Source: Rhodospirillaceae bacterium (GTDB lineage Bacteria; Pseudomonadota; Alphaproteobacteria; UBA8366). From it: a DNA stretch of 64,000 nt. Of the stretch, positions 18,126 to 27,190 are shown one piece after another. A model generated the notes under the pieces. The model was not told the origin of the DNA. It did no database searches and saw only the letters and a program-made list of their open reading frames with translations. The stretch covers positions 203,575 through 267,574 of the forward strand of contig PBKG01000002.1 of assembly GCA_002722095.1 (NCBI GenBank). The letters run 5' to 3'. Within the stretch, counting starts at the first letter, position 1, and each line of letters starts with the position of its first letter. Both the position numbers and the translations under genes were made by a program.

Positions 18126-20384
18126 CTATCCGATAACTTTATTCCACCAACCGGTGCGCTTTTCGCCTTTGTCGTCCACGGAACTGTCAGCCGCGATCGG
18201 TACTTCTACGGGAATCGGATCGGGGTCCGCCGATGGGGACTCCGTTTTCTCTGACTCGGCCGTATCGACGGCAGCTTCCTTTGTTGTCGATTTATCGTCG
18301 TCCGTTTTGCCTTCTTTGGTGGCCGCCTTCTTTCTAGATCCGCCACGCCGTCTGCCGCGACGGGATCGGGTCTTTTTTTCTGATTTTTCGGCCTTTTTCT
18401 TAGGCTCAGAATTATCCTCATCAGAGGAGGCGTCGTTGTCGTCTGCTGAAGTCGCATCAGTGTTTTCGGTGATTTCCGAACCGTCTTTGGCGTTCTTTTC
18501 CTCGGAAGTTTCCGCATTTTCTGGAGCTGCCTTGCGTCCGCGCCGACGTCCGCCGCGCCGTCCCCGCCGCCGACGTTTACGCTGTCCGTCGCGATCTTCG
18601 TCGGAACTTTCCTTGGTGTCTTTGTCCTCATCTTCGGAGGCGGTTTCCCGGTCAGCGTTGCCCGCATCACTGTCGTTGCGGGAGTCATCGCCACGTCCGC
18701 GCCGGCGTCGGCGGGGGCGGCGACGTTTCTTGCCGTCGCCTTCGCTTTGTGCGGCTTTCCGTGCTGCCGGTGGTCGCCGTTCGCCGTCCTCGGATTCAAA
18801 CATGCAGGTTTCGCCGCCGAGGTCACCGTCGGCAGTAATGGTAATTGTTACGCCGTAGCGTTCCTCGATACTGGCCAACGCGTCGCGTTTGTGATTGAGG
18901 ATATAGAGCGCTGAATCCGGGTGAACGCAGACATTGAGCTTTTCGGGTTTGCTTTTGATTGCCTCTTCCTCGACCGCGCGCAACGTATAAAGGGCTGCCC
19001 ATTCGGTCGATTTAACCAAACCGGTTCCACCACAAATAGTGCAAAGCTCGCTGGAGATTTCCGTCAGACTGGGCCGTAGCCTTTGGCGCGACATCTCGAG
19101 CAAACCAAAATGGCTGATCCGGCCAACTTGAATCCGTGCTCGGTCGGCGCGCAATGCGTCTTTGAGGCGACGTTCGACCGCATGATTGTTGCGGTTCTCA
19201 TCCATGTCGATGAAATCGATCACGATCAAACCGGCGAGGTCGCGAAGGCGTAGTTGCCGTGCAATTTCGTCCGCTGCTTCCAGGTTGGTTCGAAGCGCAG
19301 TTTCCTCGATATGCCGTTCGCGCGTGGCGCGACCGGAATTGACGTCGATCGCAACTAAAGCTTCGGTTTGGTGCAGTACTACATAACCGCCGGACCGAAG
19401 CTGCACTTCCGGACTATTGATGCTGTCCAGTTGACCCTCAACTTGATGGGTGTGGAACAACGGTGTGCCGCCATTTTTGTAAGGTTGTACCTTTTTTGCG
19501 TGGCTCGGCATCAGCGTCTTCATCATGTCCTTGGCGACCCGGTAGCCCGAGTCACCGTCGACAAATACTTCGTCGATTTCCTTACTGTAGAGGTCGCGAA
19601 TGGCGCGCTTGATCAGGTTGGCTTCTTCATAGATCAGCGCCGGTGCGATCGATTGAAGCGTCTCTTCGCGAATGGTGTCCCATAGCCGAACGAGATAATT
19701 GTAATCCCGCTTAATCTCGGCTTTGGTACGCTCCGACCCGGCGGTACGCACGATAACGGTCATGCCGCCCGGGATACCAAACTCGTCGAGAATTTTTTTG
19801 AGCCGCTTGCGGTCCTTTTGATTGGTGATCTTGCGGCTAATACCGCCACCACGCGCGGTGTTTGGCATCAAGACGCAATACCGGCCCGGTAACGACAGAT
19901 AGGTGGTCAAAGCCGCCCCTTTGTTGCCGCGTTCTTCTTTAACGACCTGTACCAGAATAATCTGGTTGCGCTTGATGACCTCTTGAATTTTGTAGCGACG
20001 GCGCAGCTTGCGGCGGCGCTTTTCCTCATCCTCGAGGTCGTCGCCGCCGACGGTCTCTACGCTTTCGCCTTCCTCCGGCTCGTCGCTAGCGTCTTCGGCA
20101 ACAGTTTCTTCCGCGATTAGCTTCTCGCGATCGGCGATCGGGATTTTGTAGTAGTCCGGATGAATTTCATTGAATGCCAAAAATCCATGGCGGTTTCCGC
20201 CATAGTCTACAAAGGCTGCTTGGAGCGACGGCTCCACGCGCGTTACCTTAGCTAGATAAATATTTCCTTTGAGCTGCTTTTTGGCTTCGAAGTCGTAATC
20301 GAAGTCTTCGATTCGACTGTCCTGCATGACGACGACACGAGTCTCCTCGGGCTGTGACGCGTCGATGAGCATTTTCCTTGTCAT
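18126..20384 (-). CDS. rne: Ribonuclease E
   Basis: Endoribonuclease that starts mRNA decay and processes rRNA and tRNA precursors. The 752 residues comprise an N-terminal catalytic half: MLIDASQPEETRVVV, an S1 domain interrupted by an acidic insert (about 90-125), a DNase I-like catalytic site (IVIDFIDMDE near 386) and the zinc-link LCTICGGTG near 450 that builds the tetramer. From about 548 the protein is low-complexity, alternating Arg-rich blocks such as RRRRGRRGGRRRG with Asp/Glu/Ser/Lys-rich blocks, the usual disordered RNA- and degradosome-binding scaffold. It ends in GWWNKVIG, a conserved-looking tip that may bind a partner. Confidence 0.96.
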   Translation of the reverse strand: MTRKMLIDASQPEETRVVVMQDSRIEDFDYDFEAKKQLKGNIYLAKVTRVEPSLQAAFVDYGGNRHGFLAFNEIHPDYYKIPIADREKLIAEETVAEDASDEPEEGESVETVGGDDLEDEEKRRRKLRRRYKIQEVIKRNQIILVQVVKEERGNKGAALTTYLSLPGRYCVLMPNTARGGGISRKITNQKDRKRLKKILDEFGIPGGMTVIVRTAGSERTKAEIKRDYNYLVRLWDTIREETLQSIAPALIYEEANLIKRAIRDLYSKEIDEVFVDGDSGYRVAKDMMKTLMPSHAKKVQPYKNGGTPLFHTHQVEGQLDSINSPEVQLRSGGYVVLHQTEALVAIDVNSGRATRERHIEETALRTNLEAADEIARQLRLRDLAGLIVIDFIDMDENRNNHAVERRLKDALRADRARIQVGRISHFGLLEMSRQRLRPSLTEISSELCTICGGTGLVKSTEWAALYTLRAVEEEAIKSKPEKLNVCVHPDSALYILNHKRDALASIEERYGVTITITADGDLGGETCMFESEDGERRPPAARKAAQSEGDGKKRRRPRRRRRGRGDDSRNDSDAGNADRETASEDEDKDTKESSDEDRDGQRKRRRRGRRGGRRRGRKAAPENAETSEEKNAKDGSEITENTDATSADDNDASSDEDNSEPKKKAEKSEKKTRSRRGRRRGGSRKKAATKEGKTDDDKSTTKEAAVDTAESEKTESPSADPDPIPVEVPIAADSSVDDKGEKRTGWWNKVIG

Positions 20385-21072
20385 TTTGATTTTTCTCCGT
20401 CAACCAAATCCGGGTCGCTAACTGAGCGGTCGCCGGTTTGATTGGGCTCGGTAGGTTGGTCGGCCGGAAGAATCGGGAATGGTCTCGGCGAAGATCGCCG
20501 ATATGCCTTGCGATTGCCTCACTGGAAGCATTTGACCCGAATTCAACGCGCCGATGAATTGGCGGTGATTGGGTAATTGTTCCGACCGATAGGTTGAATT
20601 GGGACTTGATATTCGATTCGATAGTGGCCATTTCGAGCGATACATTCCCTGGGCCGCAAATTGTCGGCACCGAAAGGCCCGCTTCCTCATGGTGGGGCGC
20701 TAAATTTTCAAGGGGATAAGACACGCTTGGTCCTGTCGCTAATAATGATAGCCAAACTACGCTACTAAAATACGCCGATGCGATGCATTTCGACAATCTG
20801 AATTTGGCTTCACCAACAAAAACACCGGAAACCTGCGCACAGAGCGCACTTCAACATCGATTACGCAAAAACCAGGAAAAGGAATTTAAGTAAATATTAT
20901 TAAATATTGTATTCGATATATCATAATAATATAAATAAATTAGCATTTTATAAAATTATAGTAATAAATATACTTTTCATTTATTTTGATTAATAAAATA
21001 TGGACAAGAAAATATTTTTACAATAAATATACGAATGATTCGTTCTTGTTTAAGGAGCGGCGGGTCCGATTG
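20385..21072. other. Divergent intergenic region between rne and amiC with an AT-rich block
   Basis: No convincing gene. The rne-proximal half has normal composition and could be the long RNase E leader through which rne is autoregulated in other bacteria. From about 20885 to 21050 the sequence becomes strongly AT-rich (runs of TAAATATT, ATAATATAAATAAATTAG, TTTATTTTGATTAATAAAAT), unlike anything else intergenic here, and ends at AAGGAG (21052-21057), the ribosome site of amiC. Promoter or UP-element function for amiC-mrcA is a reasonable guess. Confidence 0.5.
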
Positions 21073-22305
21073 GTGATCAGGGTTTTCGAGAAACTTCTTC
21101 AACGGTCTATCGGCGTGGCAGTCTTATGTGCGCTTTCTTCGCCTCTTTTGGCGGGCGCTCCTACGGTCAGTGATGCCCGGCTCGGTACGCATCCCGGCCA
21201 TACTCGACTAGTTTTGGATCTCGATAGGGTCTTGCCCTACAAAATTTTTACACTGTCAGAACCCTTTCGCGTGGTGGTCGATTTTCCGGCCTTACAATGG
21301 CAGGTCAAACGAGCTGATCGACGGCTGACACTTGGCGTCGTCAGTAGTTATCGTTACGGCCTTTTCCAAGCAGGCACCAGCCGGCTCGTAATCGACGTCA
21401 AAAAACCGGTGCAAATCGCCCGACACCAAATTCTTCGGCCCGAAGGAAAGGGTAAATTCCGATTTCTGGTCGATTTGAAACCTGTCAGTGTCGCGGCGTT
21501 TTCCGCCGGTAAGAAATCCTTTCAGACGACAGATTGGAAAAAACCCGCGACTCCGGTTGTGGTCAAGCGGCCGCCCCCACCACCGCCCAAGCGGGGTAGG
21601 ACGGTAAAACGGAAACGTGTAATCATGCTCGACCCCGGTCATGGCGGTCCAGACCCCGGAGCCATCGGAGTTCGGGGGTTGCGTGAAAAAGTGGTCACCA
21701 TGCGCGCTGCCAGAGCGGTTCGTCGCATGCTCGAATCCACCGGGCGCTACCGGGTATATTTGACCAGAAATAAGGATACCTACGTGCCTCTCAGGCGCCG
21801 TTATCAAATGGCCGAGAAGGTAAAGGCGGAATTATTTATCTCCATCCATGCGGACAGCCACAAAAATCGGCGGATCCGCGGTGCGTCGGTCTATACGCTA
21901 TCGGAAAAATCTTCCGATAAGGAAGCTGCCGCCTTGGCAGCACGCGAGAACCGTTCCGACATTATTGCCGGTGTAGATTTGTCGCGGCAGTCCGATACGG
22001 TGGCTTCGATCTTGATCGGTCTTCGTCAGCGGCAGACGATGAACGAATCAGCAATTTTCGGAGAGGTTCTGATTGCCGAATTGGCACGCGATATCCGAGT
22101 GCTGCGTAACACGCATCGGTTTGCCGGATTCGCAGTGCTGAAATCTCCGGACACCCCGTCGGTTCTGATGGAAATCGGGTACCTTTCCAGCCCGAGTGAT
22201 GAAAAGGTGTTACGCACCAAGAGCTTCTACAGAAAGCTCTCGAAATCGATTTATCGATCCGTCGAACGTTATTTCCAGCGAAAGACCGCATTGAATCGGT
22301 CATAA
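21073..22305 (+). CDS. amiC: N-acetylmuramoyl-L-alanine amidase with AMIN domain
   Basis: Periplasmic zinc amidase that cuts peptide stems from peptidoglycan at division. Signal peptide (ends near PLLAG), an AMIN domain (about 30-130: DARLGTHPGHTRLVLDLDR ... FRVVVDFPALQW) for septal targeting, a Pro-rich linker (PPPPPPKRGR), and an Amidase_3 domain from about 180 with zinc ligands in MLDPGHGGPDPG and SIHADS and the catalytic Glu in LMEIGYLSSP. A blocking helix region (about 275-330) suggests activation by an EnvC-like factor. Start GTG 21073 has AAGGAG 15 bases upstream; TTG 21070 is possible. mrcA follows. Confidence 0.93.
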   Translation: MIRVFEKLLQRSIGVAVLCALSSPLLAGAPTVSDARLGTHPGHTRLVLDLDRVLPYKIFTLSEPFRVVVDFPALQWQVKRADRRLTLGVVSSYRYGLFQAGTSRLVIDVKKPVQIARHQILRPEGKGKFRFLVDLKPVSVAAFSAGKKSFQTTDWKKPATPVVVKRPPPPPPKRGRTVKRKRVIMLDPGHGGPDPGAIGVRGLREKVVTMRAARAVRRMLESTGRYRVYLTRNKDTYVPLRRRYQMAEKVKAELFISIHADSHKNRRIRGASVYTLSEKSSDKEAAALAARENRSDIIAGVDLSRQSDTVASILIGLRQRQTMNESAIFGEVLIAELARDIRVLRNTHRFAGFAVLKSPDTPSVLMEIGYLSSPSDEKVLRTKSFYRKLSKSIYRSVERYFQRKTALNRS

Positions 22306-22401
22306 GAATGCCACATTGATGGGTATGTAATTAGCGCGCTTGGCCTTGGGCGCCGAGCGGTCCATATTGTGGTTAACGAGCGCGCGCTTTCGGGAGCACC
22401 A

Positions 22402-24867
22402 ATGCGCAGGTTTTGGCAGTTTTTGACGTTTATGTGCTCGGTCGGGTTGTTTTTTGCGATCCTGGCCGCGGCAGGTGGTGCCTACGTGCTTTGGTCCTTC
22501 GGACAGGGGCTTCCCGACTATAAGCAACTGGCGGATTACAACCCGCCGACGGTAACGCGCGTGCATGCGGGTGATGGACGGTTGATCAAGGAGTATGCGA
22601 CCGAACGGCGGGTTTTCGTCCCGGTCCGCGTGATGCCCAAACATTTGATCAATGCGTTCCTCGCCGCCGAGGATCAAGATTTTTATACGCATCCCGGCGT
22701 CGACTTTAAGGCGCTAGTACGCGCAAGCGTGCAAAACGTTCGGCATTACTTTCAGAAGCGTCGGCCGGTCGGTGCCTCGACGATTACCCAACAGGTTGCG
22801 AAGAATTTTCTTCTGACAAACGAAGTTTCGATCGAGCGTAAGATCAAGGAAGCAATCCTCGCCTTTCGGATCGAAAAAACCTACGGCAAGGAACGCATTC
22901 TCGAGCTTTACCTGAACGAAATCTATCTCGGTTACGGTTCCTATGGTGTCGCCGCGGCGGCGTTAAACTATTTCAACAAATCGCTCGACGAACTCTCGAT
23001 AGCGGAGGCGGCCTATCTCGCAGCATTGCCGAAAGCGCCTAACAATTACCATCCAGTTCGCCGATTGAAAGCAGCGGTCGAACGCCGTAATTGGGTCATC
23101 GGGCGCATGCTGGAAGAAGGGTTTATCGATTCAGAAACAGCGCGGGTGGCTCGGGAATCACTCCTGAAAGCGATCCCTCGCGAGGCTGTGCAAATCGTCA
23201 AAGCTGAGTTTTTTCTGGAAGAGGTGCGCCGTGAATTAACACGACGGTTCGGTGACGACGGTCTCTACAAAGGCGGTTTATCAGTTCGCACGACGCTCGA
23301 TCCTAAAATGCAAAAGCTTGCTGAAGACGCTCTTCGTGTCGGCTTGATCAAATATGATCGGCGCCACGGCTATCGCGGTCCCGTAACTCAAATTCCCGTG
23401 CCGCAGAACTGGCGCGATATGCTGAATCCCGTCGAGGTACCGGAAGGCGGCGGCGAGTGGCCGCTCGCGTTGGTGTTGAGGCTCGATGCCGCCGCCGCGG
23501 TGATCGGCCTGAAGAACGGTGTCGTCGGACGTATTCCATTAAGCGAACTCAAATGGGCCCGCGAATGGCAACCTGAGCTTAAGCGGGGACCGGCGATAAG
23601 AAAACCATCGGATGTATTACAGGTTGGCGACGTGGTGCTGGTCGAAGCGGTCACCGTAAATACGACGGCTAAAAAAGGTGAATCCAATACCTATCCGCCC
23701 AATACCTATGGGCTGCGGCAAGTTCCGGCCGTCAATGGTGCGATCGTTGCCCTCAACCCCCATACCGGCCGCGTCTATGCCATGTCCGGTGGCTATGACT
23801 ATGAGATGAGTGAGTTCAATCGCGCGACCCAGGCACAGCGCCAGCCCGGTTCGGCCTTCAAGCCGTTCGTATATCTGGCGGCACTCGAAAATGGGTTTAC
23901 ACCGTCGACCTATCTCATGGATGCGCCATTCGTCATCGATCAGGGGCCGGGGCAGGGCAAATGGAAACCTCACAACTATTCCAACAAATTTTTCGGGCCG
24001 AGTCCGATGCGGCTCGGAATCGAGAAATCCCGGAATTTGATGACCGTTAGGCTGGCACAGAGAATAACGATGGATCCGGTGGTCAAAATGGCCAAACGTT
24101 TTGGCATCACCGATAGCTTGCCGCCGCATTTGGCAATGTCTCTGGGTGCCTATGAAACAACGCTTCTAAAAATTACCACAGGCTATGCAATGCTGGTCAA
24201 TGGCGGCAAACGGATCGTGCCCACGTTGATTGACCGGGTGCAGGATCGCCATGGCAAGACGGTCTATCGTCACGACACAAGGTCGTGCGATGGCTGCAGT
24301 ACCGAAGGTTGGGCAGACCAAACGGTACCCGTGATTCCCGATACGCGCGAACAGGTGGTGGATGCATCGAGTGCCTATCAAGTGGTATCTATGCTCGAGG
24401 GGGTCGTCCAACGCGGCACTGGACGTCGCATTGCCACGATCGGCAAACCGCTCGCCGGTAAGACTGGCACCAGCAACAATAGCCGCGAGACCTGGTTCAT
24501 CGGTTTCTCGCCGGATTTGGTTGCCGGGGTTTATGTGGGATTCGATGATCGCGAGAAGCTCGGCAAGCGCGAAACCGGCGGATCTGTTGCCGCACCGATT
24601 TTTAAGCAGTTCATGGAAGCTTATTTGAAAACGCAGCCTGCCGTACCGTTCCGGATACCCCCCAACATTCGCCTCGTGCGAGTCAATCCGCGTACCGGCA
24701 AGCTTGCCAAATCCTATGAGAGCGGTTTCATTCTTGAAGCCTACAAGGACGGTACGGTGCCGGACGAGAATACGCAGTATACGGTTATCGACGGCTCACA
24801 TGTGGCGCCGGGTAAAAGCGCCTTGCCGGCGACCTCGGCTGTACAAAGCCCGAGCGGGCTCTATTAA
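22402..24867 (+). CDS. mrcA: Penicillin-binding protein 1A (bifunctional transglycosylase/transpeptidase)
   Basis: Class A peptidoglycan synthase in the inner membrane. N-terminal membrane anchor (about 5-35), glycosyltransferase domain with the catalytic Glu in AAEDQDFYTHPGVD (about 89), GASTITQQVAKNF and RKIKEAILAFRIE, an OB-like insert (about 320-430), and a transpeptidase domain with SxxK in RQPGSAFKPFVY (Ser about 482), SRN in GIEKSRNLMT and KTGT in LAGKTGTSNN (about 686). The frame opens at a GTG at 22369; I prefer ATG 22402 (MRRFWQFLTF), preceded by CGGGAG at correct spacing. amiC-mrcA-prfB is a common alphaproteobacterial order; here one extra gene lies before prfB. Confidence 0.96.
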   Translation: MRRFWQFLTFMCSVGLFFAILAAAGGAYVLWSFGQGLPDYKQLADYNPPTVTRVHAGDGRLIKEYATERRVFVPVRVMPKHLINAFLAAEDQDFYTHPGVDFKALVRASVQNVRHYFQKRRPVGASTITQQVAKNFLLTNEVSIERKIKEAILAFRIEKTYGKERILELYLNEIYLGYGSYGVAAAALNYFNKSLDELSIAEAAYLAALPKAPNNYHPVRRLKAAVERRNWVIGRMLEEGFIDSETARVARESLLKAIPREAVQIVKAEFFLEEVRRELTRRFGDDGLYKGGLSVRTTLDPKMQKLAEDALRVGLIKYDRRHGYRGPVTQIPVPQNWRDMLNPVEVPEGGGEWPLALVLRLDAAAAVIGLKNGVVGRIPLSELKWAREWQPELKRGPAIRKPSDVLQVGDVVLVEAVTVNTTAKKGESNTYPPNTYGLRQVPAVNGAIVALNPHTGRVYAMSGGYDYEMSEFNRATQAQRQPGSAFKPFVYLAALENGFTPSTYLMDAPFVIDQGPGQGKWKPHNYSNKFFGPSPMRLGIEKSRNLMTVRLAQRITMDPVVKMAKRFGITDSLPPHLAMSLGAYETTLLKITTGYAMLVNGGKRIVPTLIDRVQDRHGKTVYRHDTRSCDGCSTEGWADQTVPVIPDTREQVVDASSAYQVVSMLEGVVQRGTGRRIATIGKPLAGKTGTSNNSRETWFIGFSPDLVAGVYVGFDDREKLGKRETGGSVAAPIFKQFMEAYLKTQPAVPFRIPPNIRLVRVNPRTGKLAKSYESGFILEAYKDGTVPDENTQYTVIDGSHVAPGKSALPATSAVQSPSGLY

Positions 24868-24960
24868 CTGGTCAACGTACTGCCATTTCCAGATAGTCGG
24901 TCCAGAAAATTCGATTGCCGAACGGGTTTCTTTTTCCGTCCGATCCTTTAATCTCCCGGC

Positions 24961-27165
24961 ATGACGAAGATAACCAAAACCCGTGTTAGTACCGGTATCT
25001 ACTGGATCGAGGTGCCCGAGGCGGACCTCTATATCCTGTGCGGCTCGCCCTCCGATTCCGTCAAACATATGATGCGAGGCGGCCTAATCCGCAACATCGA
25101 AAGCGATGGGATTCTTTACGAAAGCGGTCCCAATTGCATTTTGCTGTCGGATACAACGATTCAGGGAGAAGATTTCGCTAACCTATCGGAATTTCCGATC
25201 CTGCAAATGCTCTACCGTCAGGGCATGATCCTGCCGAACCATCCCGGCAATACCGGTGTGAAGCCGATGCTAATCGGTAATGCGGAACAAGTAGCCTCAC
25301 AGCTTCAATATATTTATCGAGGCAATTACGGGCTGGTATCGAAAGAAGAGCTGTTGGAAGCCGGCATGGCGCCGGATTTGGTGGACGACTATATGGAGGT
25401 CAAATTGGCTTTTGCCTTCGGGGCCATCAAGGAACCGGAAAATTTGATCGACAGTTGTGTCGTCGGCCCGACGCAGGTGGAAATCAGGAACGGGGTACAC
25501 GTTCGCCGCCTTAGTCTCAACGTCTATGAAATCACATACGACGGAGAAAGTGAGACCATCGACCTCAACTTGGCAGACGGGGAGCATTACGAACCTCCTT
25601 ATCCGCTCGGTTTCCAAAATATCGAGCGCGGCTTTTTCACCGTTATCCATTCCGGCGAGGCCGACGGTTGGGATATCCATAGACCTTGCATGTCGAGCGT
25701 GCTGATTTTTCATGGCCGCATTTATCTGATCGATGCGGGTCCCAATCTCCAGGCGATTTTGAATGCGCTTGGCATTGGGATTGCCGAGATCGAAGGAATT
25801 TTCCACTCGCACGCTCATGACGACCATTTCTCCGGTCTGACGACGCTGATGCGGTCCGACCGCAAGATTAAATATTTTGCGACACGTCTGGTGCGAGCTT
25901 CGGTGACAAAAAAGCTATCCGCACTGTTGTCGATATCCGAAGAAGAGTTCGAGAATTATTTTGAAATTTGCGATCTAGAGTTCGACGAATGGAACAACGT
26001 CCAAGGAATGGACGTCAAACCGGTTCTGACATTGCATCCGGTCGAAGACAGTATCTTTTTCTTCCGTGCTGCTGGGGCCGACCGTGAATACACCTATGCT
26101 CATCTCGCGGACACAGCGTCATTCGATATTATGGACAAGATGGCAGCGGGAGAACTTGCGGGGCGGAAGGTCTCCAAAGAACTAATCGCGAAAACGAAAG
26201 AAGCTTATCTGACGCCGGTGGATTTAAAGAAGATCGACATCGGAGGTGGGATTATCCACGGCGAGGCGCGCGACTATGCGGATGACAAATCCAAGAAACT
26301 TTTATTTTGCCATGTTGCTAGGCCACTCGACTCATGGGAGCGGGGGCACGGCGAAGGCGCCCCCTTTGGTACCACCGAAGCGCTGATCCCTACCTATCAA
26401 AACTACGAACGCCGAGGGGCCTTCGATTATATGAAGGCACATTTTGCCGACATCCCAGCCGATGACCTGGCGACCCTTCTGAACAATCCGACCGTTATGT
26501 TCAATCCGCAGTCCATTTTGCTACGCGCTGGCGAGGTGCCGGAATACATCTATCTCGTTTTGACTGGTACCGTTGAGTATGTGGATCCGGAAGGCGATTT
26601 CGTTGGTCAACAGATGGCAGGTTCTTTTGTTGGCGAGTTTGCCACCTTGAGCGATGCGCCGGCGGCACGCACCTATCGCGCCAATTGTTTCGTGAAGGTA
26701 CTGCAGATACATGTAAATATGTATCGGCAATTGTTCGAAAAGTTCTCGCTAACGTCCAATTTCTATGAAATCTCCAAAATTAGGCGGTTCTTGCAGCGCA
26801 CGTGGTTATTTGGCGAAGGTGTTTCGAATCCGGTACTGAATAACATTTGTCGGGGCGTTTCCGTCGAGATGTTGGACGATGGTGACGAGATAGCCGAAGC
26901 TTCATTCGACAAAGTATATGTGGTTGGTGAAGGCGCTTTGGATCGGAACCTTGCGGGATCGCCGTCCAACCGGATCGAAGTGACTGAAACCTTTGGTGAG
27001 ACGGTGGCGATGTTCGGTGAACCAAGTCAGGTTATCTACCGAGCAATAGGTCCGACAAAGCTATATGGCATTGAGCCCGGTCTGCTTCGCGACGTACCTG
27101 TCGTTCAATGGAAACTCCTGGAGCTGTTCCGTCAGGATACCTGGGTCGACGAAGCGGCCGAATAA
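24961..27165 (+). CDS. Metallo-beta-lactamase-fold protein with cyclic-nucleotide-binding domain
   Basis: 734 residues of multi-domain design. An N-terminal region (1-230) of unknown fold begins TGIYWIEVPEADLYILCG. An MBL-fold domain follows, with SVLIFHGRIYLIDAGPNLQ and the metal motif HSHAHDDH (about 281-288), then AHLADTASFD and LLFCHV as candidate further ligands. A cNMP-binding-like beta-roll (about 515-590) has ILLRAGEVPEYIYLVLTGTVE and GSFVGEFATL, and a second degenerate roll may follow to the C-terminus. No signal peptide or DNA-binding helix. I cannot name substrate or ligand; a nucleotide-gated hydrolase or oxygen-binding diiron protein are both conceivable. It lies between mrcA and prfB on the same strand. 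Confidence 0.8.
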   Translation: MTKITKTRVSTGIYWIEVPEADLYILCGSPSDSVKHMMRGGLIRNIESDGILYESGPNCILLSDTTIQGEDFANLSEFPILQMLYRQGMILPNHPGNTGVKPMLIGNAEQVASQLQYIYRGNYGLVSKEELLEAGMAPDLVDDYMEVKLAFAFGAIKEPENLIDSCVVGPTQVEIRNGVHVRRLSLNVYEITYDGESETIDLNLADGEHYEPPYPLGFQNIERGFFTVIHSGEADGWDIHRPCMSSVLIFHGRIYLIDAGPNLQAILNALGIGIAEIEGIFHSHAHDDHFSGLTTLMRSDRKIKYFATRLVRASVTKKLSALLSISEEEFENYFEICDLEFDEWNNVQGMDVKPVLTLHPVEDSIFFFRAAGADREYTYAHLADTASFDIMDKMAAGELAGRKVSKELIAKTKEAYLTPVDLKKIDIGGGIIHGEARDYADDKSKKLLFCHVARPLDSWERGHGEGAPFGTTEALIPTYQNYERRGAFDYMKAHFADIPADDLATLLNNPTVMFNPQSILLRAGEVPEYIYLVLTGTVEYVDPEGDFVGQQMAGSFVGEFATLSDAPAARTYRANCFVKVLQIHVNMYRQLFEKFSLTSNFYEISKIRRFLQRTWLFGEGVSNPVLNNICRGVSVEMLDDGDEIAEASFDKVYVVGEGALDRNLAGSPSNRIEVTETFGETVAMFGEPSQVIYRAIGPTKLYGIEPGLLRDVPVVQWKLLELFRQDTWVDEAAE

Positions 27166-27190
27166 ATTTCAATAATTATGATCGAATACC

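Noticed and set aside
18154..18858. 234-codon frame antisense to the RNase E tail, Ser/Arg-rich
   Set aside because: It mirrors the Arg- and Asp/Glu-rich repetitive codons of the RNase E C-terminus; such repeats leave the opposite strand open by composition.
20248..20796. Minus-strand frame running from the rne leader into rne
   Set aside because: It overlaps the RNase E N-terminus in a different frame; no ribosome site and no protein-like features. The rne leader is a better explanation.
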